From Polyangium fumosum (GTDB taxonomy: Bacteria > Myxococcota_A > Polyangia > Polyangiales > Polyangiaceae), in the NCBI RefSeq assembly GCF_005144585.1, contig NZ_SSMQ01000013.1, forward strand, positions 1-64,000: a stretch of DNA of 64,000 nucleotides. Direction: 5' to 3'. The notes below the pieces were generated by a model that searched no databases, had not been told where the DNA came from, and saw only the letters and a list, made by a program, of their open reading frames with translations. Shown piece by piece: positions 61,806-64,000 of this stretch (its first letter is position 1; each line of letters begins with the position of its first letter). Both the position numbers and the translations under genes were made by a program.

Positions 61806-64000
61806 CGCCACGGAGCACCTCGTCGCGCGCCGAACGGGAGCAAGAGCGACGCGGGGCCGAGCGACGCGCTCGTGTGCGTCTCGGCGAGGGCGATCGTGTC
61901 GATCCACGTGTCGCGGAAGCGCTGCGGGACGACCGGGTGCGGCGTGTAGCCGCGGACGTAGGGTTGCCAGATCTCGAAGACACGCGGCGAATACGTCGGC
62001 GCCCACGGGGCCTCGTCGCGGACGATCTCCTCGGCGCGCAAGAAGAGGCGGCGACGCGCCTCGGGATCCCGCTCGCTCGACGCGGCGTCGAGCACGCGGT
62101 CGAGCTCCTCGTGCGCGAAGAAGGCGTAGTTCTGCGAGTGGTCTTCGCTGATCGCGCGCGACGAGAGCGTGGGCTCGAAGAAGTTCCCGGGGTCGGGGAA
62201 GTCGGCCTTCCATCCGGCCCAGCCCATCGGCGTCGTGCGCCTGCGCGAGGCCTCCGCGAGGTACGTCGCGTAACTCGTGAGCCGCAGCCGGATGCGTAGA
62301 CCGATTCGCGCGAGCTGCTGCGCGAAGATCTCGGCCGCTTGTTGTTCGAAGGTGTCCGCGGGCGCGAGGTAGTCGATGGGATGCGGGTAGCCGCCGCGGC
62401 CCGTCGCCGGATCAAAGGCGTAGCCGGCGTGCCGCATTTCTTCGAGCGCCGCGGCGAGGTCGTGGCGGCGCATCTGCGGGATGCCTTCGGCGCCCGGGAT
62501 GCCTTCGGGCAGCACGCGTGAGGTCTCGCGCGCTTCGCCGCGGACCTTTTCGAGCACGCTCGGATCGATCGCGAGCGCCACCGCGCGGCGCACGGCGCGC
62601 ACGTCGAAGGGCGGGAGCTCGGTGTTCATGAAGATCGCGTTCGTCGCGCGGGAAGGCGAGAACGCGTGCTGCCCCGACCACGCGGGGCTCGCGCGGTAGA
62701 GGGCGGCGTCCTGGCTGCCGAGGTCACGCGTGGCGTCGAGCGCGCCGTGTTCGAACTTGTACCGTTGCGAGGTGGGCCGCTCGCTCGTGTGCCACTCGAT
62801 CGCGTCGAGGTAGGGTTTGCCGGGTACGAAGTAGGCCCCGTGCCGCGCGAGCCGGATCGGCCCCTCGGGCTCCCACGACGCGACGCGAAAAGGGCCGGCG
62901 CCGCAAGGCGTCGGCGGGCGAGCGGCATCCACGGTCGCGCCGGACGACGGGCAGACGGGCGCGGCGAAGGCGAGCGTGAGGAGCGGGAGGAACGTCGGGT
63001 CGGGGCGCTCGAGCGTGATCTCCACGGTGAGATCCCCCGTGGCGCGCACGCCTTCGAGGTGCGGCGTTTTTCCCGCGTGAAAGGCGGAAAAACCCTGGAT
63101 GGACGCGTAGTGGTTCGCGGCCGGGCAGGGCGTGCGCGGGTGGAGCGTGCGTTCGAGGGAGCGCGCGACGTCGGCGGCGCGGAAGCGCGCGCCGTCGTGG
63201 AAGACGACGCCGTCGCGGAGGAAAAACGTGTACGTGCGGCCGTCGGCCGAGACCTGGAGGTCACGCGCGAGCTCGGGGACGATGCGGCCGTCTTCGGCGA
63301 AGGTCACGAGGCGCGCGAAGACGAGGTCGGAGAGCGACGTCGCGGCCTCGTCGTAGGCGAGCGCGGGATCGAGCGTGCGCACGTTGACGAAGGTCGCGAC
63401 GCGGAGCGTGCCCCCGCGCATAGGCGAGCGATCGGGCGGGCGCGCGGCGATGGGCGGCGCGACGGGCGCGGGGCGGAGGACGGCGATGAGGAGGAGCGCG
63501 GCCGCGACGAGCAGGAGATCGGCTTGCAAGCGCGCCTTCGGGGGAGTTTGTCCCGCCGGAGCATCCAACGCGTCGCGTAGTCCCTCGCCGACACGACCGA
63601 AGGCGAGCACGGAGAGGAGGATGGCGATCGCGGGGGCGGCGACGAGGCCGAGGCGCGTGCCGACGAAGGGCTCGGCCTCGTGCAGCATGCGGCCCCACGT
63701 GGCCTCGGGCGGCGGCACGCCGAGCGAGAGGTACCCGAGCACGGCCTCGGCGAGCATCATCTGCCCGATGCTCGTGGTGGCGAGCACGGCGATGGCGCTC
63801 GCGGCGTTCGGCAGGACGTGGCGTAAGACGATACGCACATGCCCGGCGCCGAGCGCGCGTGCGGCCGTGATGAACGAGAGCGCGCGGATCTGCATCGTCT
63901 TCGCGCGGAGGACACGCGCGAAGCCGCCCCAGCCCGAGAGGCCGAGCACGCAGAGCACGGTGAGCGTGTCAGCTCGACCGACGAACGCGCCGATCGCCGT
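61802..64000 (-). CDS. DppC-type permease fused to a family 5 substrate-binding protein (partial)
   Basis: 732 residues visible, continuing past the right edge. The first part is a DppC/OppC permease: GLSGWGGFARVLRAKTMQ, ARALGAGHVRIVLRHVLPN (EAA loop) and EAVLGYLSLGVPPPEATWGRM. After the last permease helix comes one more hydrophobic helix (LLLVAAALLLIAVL, about residue 165) that would put the rest outside the membrane. Then a complete family 5 binding protein follows: GGTLRVATFVNVRTLDPAL, TYTFFLRDGVVFHDG, RAVALAIDPSVLEKV and a C-terminal lobe to the stop. The binding protein is therefore tethered to the permease. Usually they are separate genes (DppA and DppC). Confidence 0.93.
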   Translation of the reverse strand, partial: TAIGAFVGRADTLTVLCVLGLSGWGGFARVLRAKTMQIRALSFITAARALGAGHVRIVLRHVLPNAASAIAVLATTSIGQMMLAEAVLGYLSLGVPPPEATWGRMLHEAEPFVGTRLGLVAAPAIAILLSVLAFGRVGEGLRDALDAPAGQTPPKARLQADLLLVAAALLLIAVLRPAPVAPPIAARPPDRSPMRGGTLRVATFVNVRTLDPALAYDEAATSLSDLVFARLVTFAEDGRIVPELARDLQVSADGRTYTFFLRDGVVFHDGARFRAADVARSLERTLHPRTPCPAANHYASIQGFSAFHAGKTPHLEGVRATGDLTVEITLERPDPTFLPLLTLAFAAPVCPSSGATVDAARPPTPCGAGPFRVASWEPEGPIRLARHGAYFVPGKPYLDAIEWHTSERPTSQRYKFEHGALDATRDLGSQDAALYRASPAWSGQHAFSPSRATNAIFMNTELPPFDVRAVRRAVALAIDPSVLEKVRGEARETSRVLPEGIPGAEGIPQMRRHDLAAALEEMRHAGYAFDPATGRGGYPHPIDYLAPADTFEQQAAEIFAQQLARIGLRIRLRLTSYATYLAEASRRRTTPMGWAGWKADFPDPGNFFEPTLSSRAISEDHSQNYAFFAHEELDRVLDAASSERDPEARRRLFLRAEEIVRDEAPWAPTYSPRVFEIWQPYVRGYTPHPVVPQRFRDTWIDTIALAETHTSASLGPASLLLPFGARRGAPWR

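Overview
The window looks like a piece of a myxobacterial chromosome, most likely from the Polyangiaceae or Sorangium side of the order. The evidence is very high GC, many small Cys-rich lipoproteins with Gly/Pro-rich linkers, a secreted protein with a MYXO-CTERM-like tail (5206-7542), a Hanks-type kinase with a Pro/Thr-rich tail, a receiver plus DUF4388 protein, and repeat-rich intergenic DNA. No rRNA, tRNA, phage, IS or CRISPR locus is visible.

Layout. 1-5.1 kb: an edge-truncated amino-acid-binding protein with its lobes in permuted order, a histidine-kinase remnant, a PadR-controlled membrane protein, and small lipoproteins, one of them frameshifted. 5.2-11.9 kb: secreted proteins and lipoproteins and a LysR regulator. 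11.9-17.6 kb: an 11-copy array of a 43-bp repeat, a small gene of unknown function and a large RHS/YD-repeat (Tc-toxin C-like) gene broken by two frameshifts. 17.8-31 kb: housekeeping and cell-envelope genes: a protein with a histone H1-like tail, an FxLYD membrane protein, a PEGA lipoprotein, MerR-TPR, rhodanese-MoeB, cobalamin adenosyltransferase, a CDP-alcohol phosphotransferase with an Aur1-like PAP2 enzyme (probably inositol or ceramide phospholipid synthesis), and a START-like protein. 31-39 kb: MarR, GH15, a Kef-type antiporter and a tight NAD/CoA cluster (pncB, pncA, NUDIX, coaE). 39-49.8 kb: a J-domain protein, lipoproteins, a 21-bp tandem array, a YprB-like nuclease, an LptE-like lipoprotein, DUF72, a sugar nucleotidyltransferase and pabB with a large insertion. 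49.8-64 kb: argS with a SPOR protein, a reductase with a NikR-like regulator, an SPFH/SHOCT protein, the kinase, the receiver/DUF4388 protein, and a dipeptide-type ABC transporter in which permease and binding protein are one polypeptide.

The strongest candidate for something undescribed is a family of composite palindromic elements at five places (about 1.2, 21.3, 31.1, 38.9 and 43.1 kb). Each half-element strings together GC-rich hairpins and ends in a long hairpin whose arm sequence changes from copy to copy while pairing is kept. Three copies are head-to-head pairs around a shared core, like an oversized BIME/REP. All lie next to gene 3' ends, three of them between convergent genes. Other notable points are the permease-binding-protein fusion, the permuted binding protein, a NikR homologue that has lost half its nickel ligands and carries an Arg-Asp microsatellite tail, and the PabB insertion.
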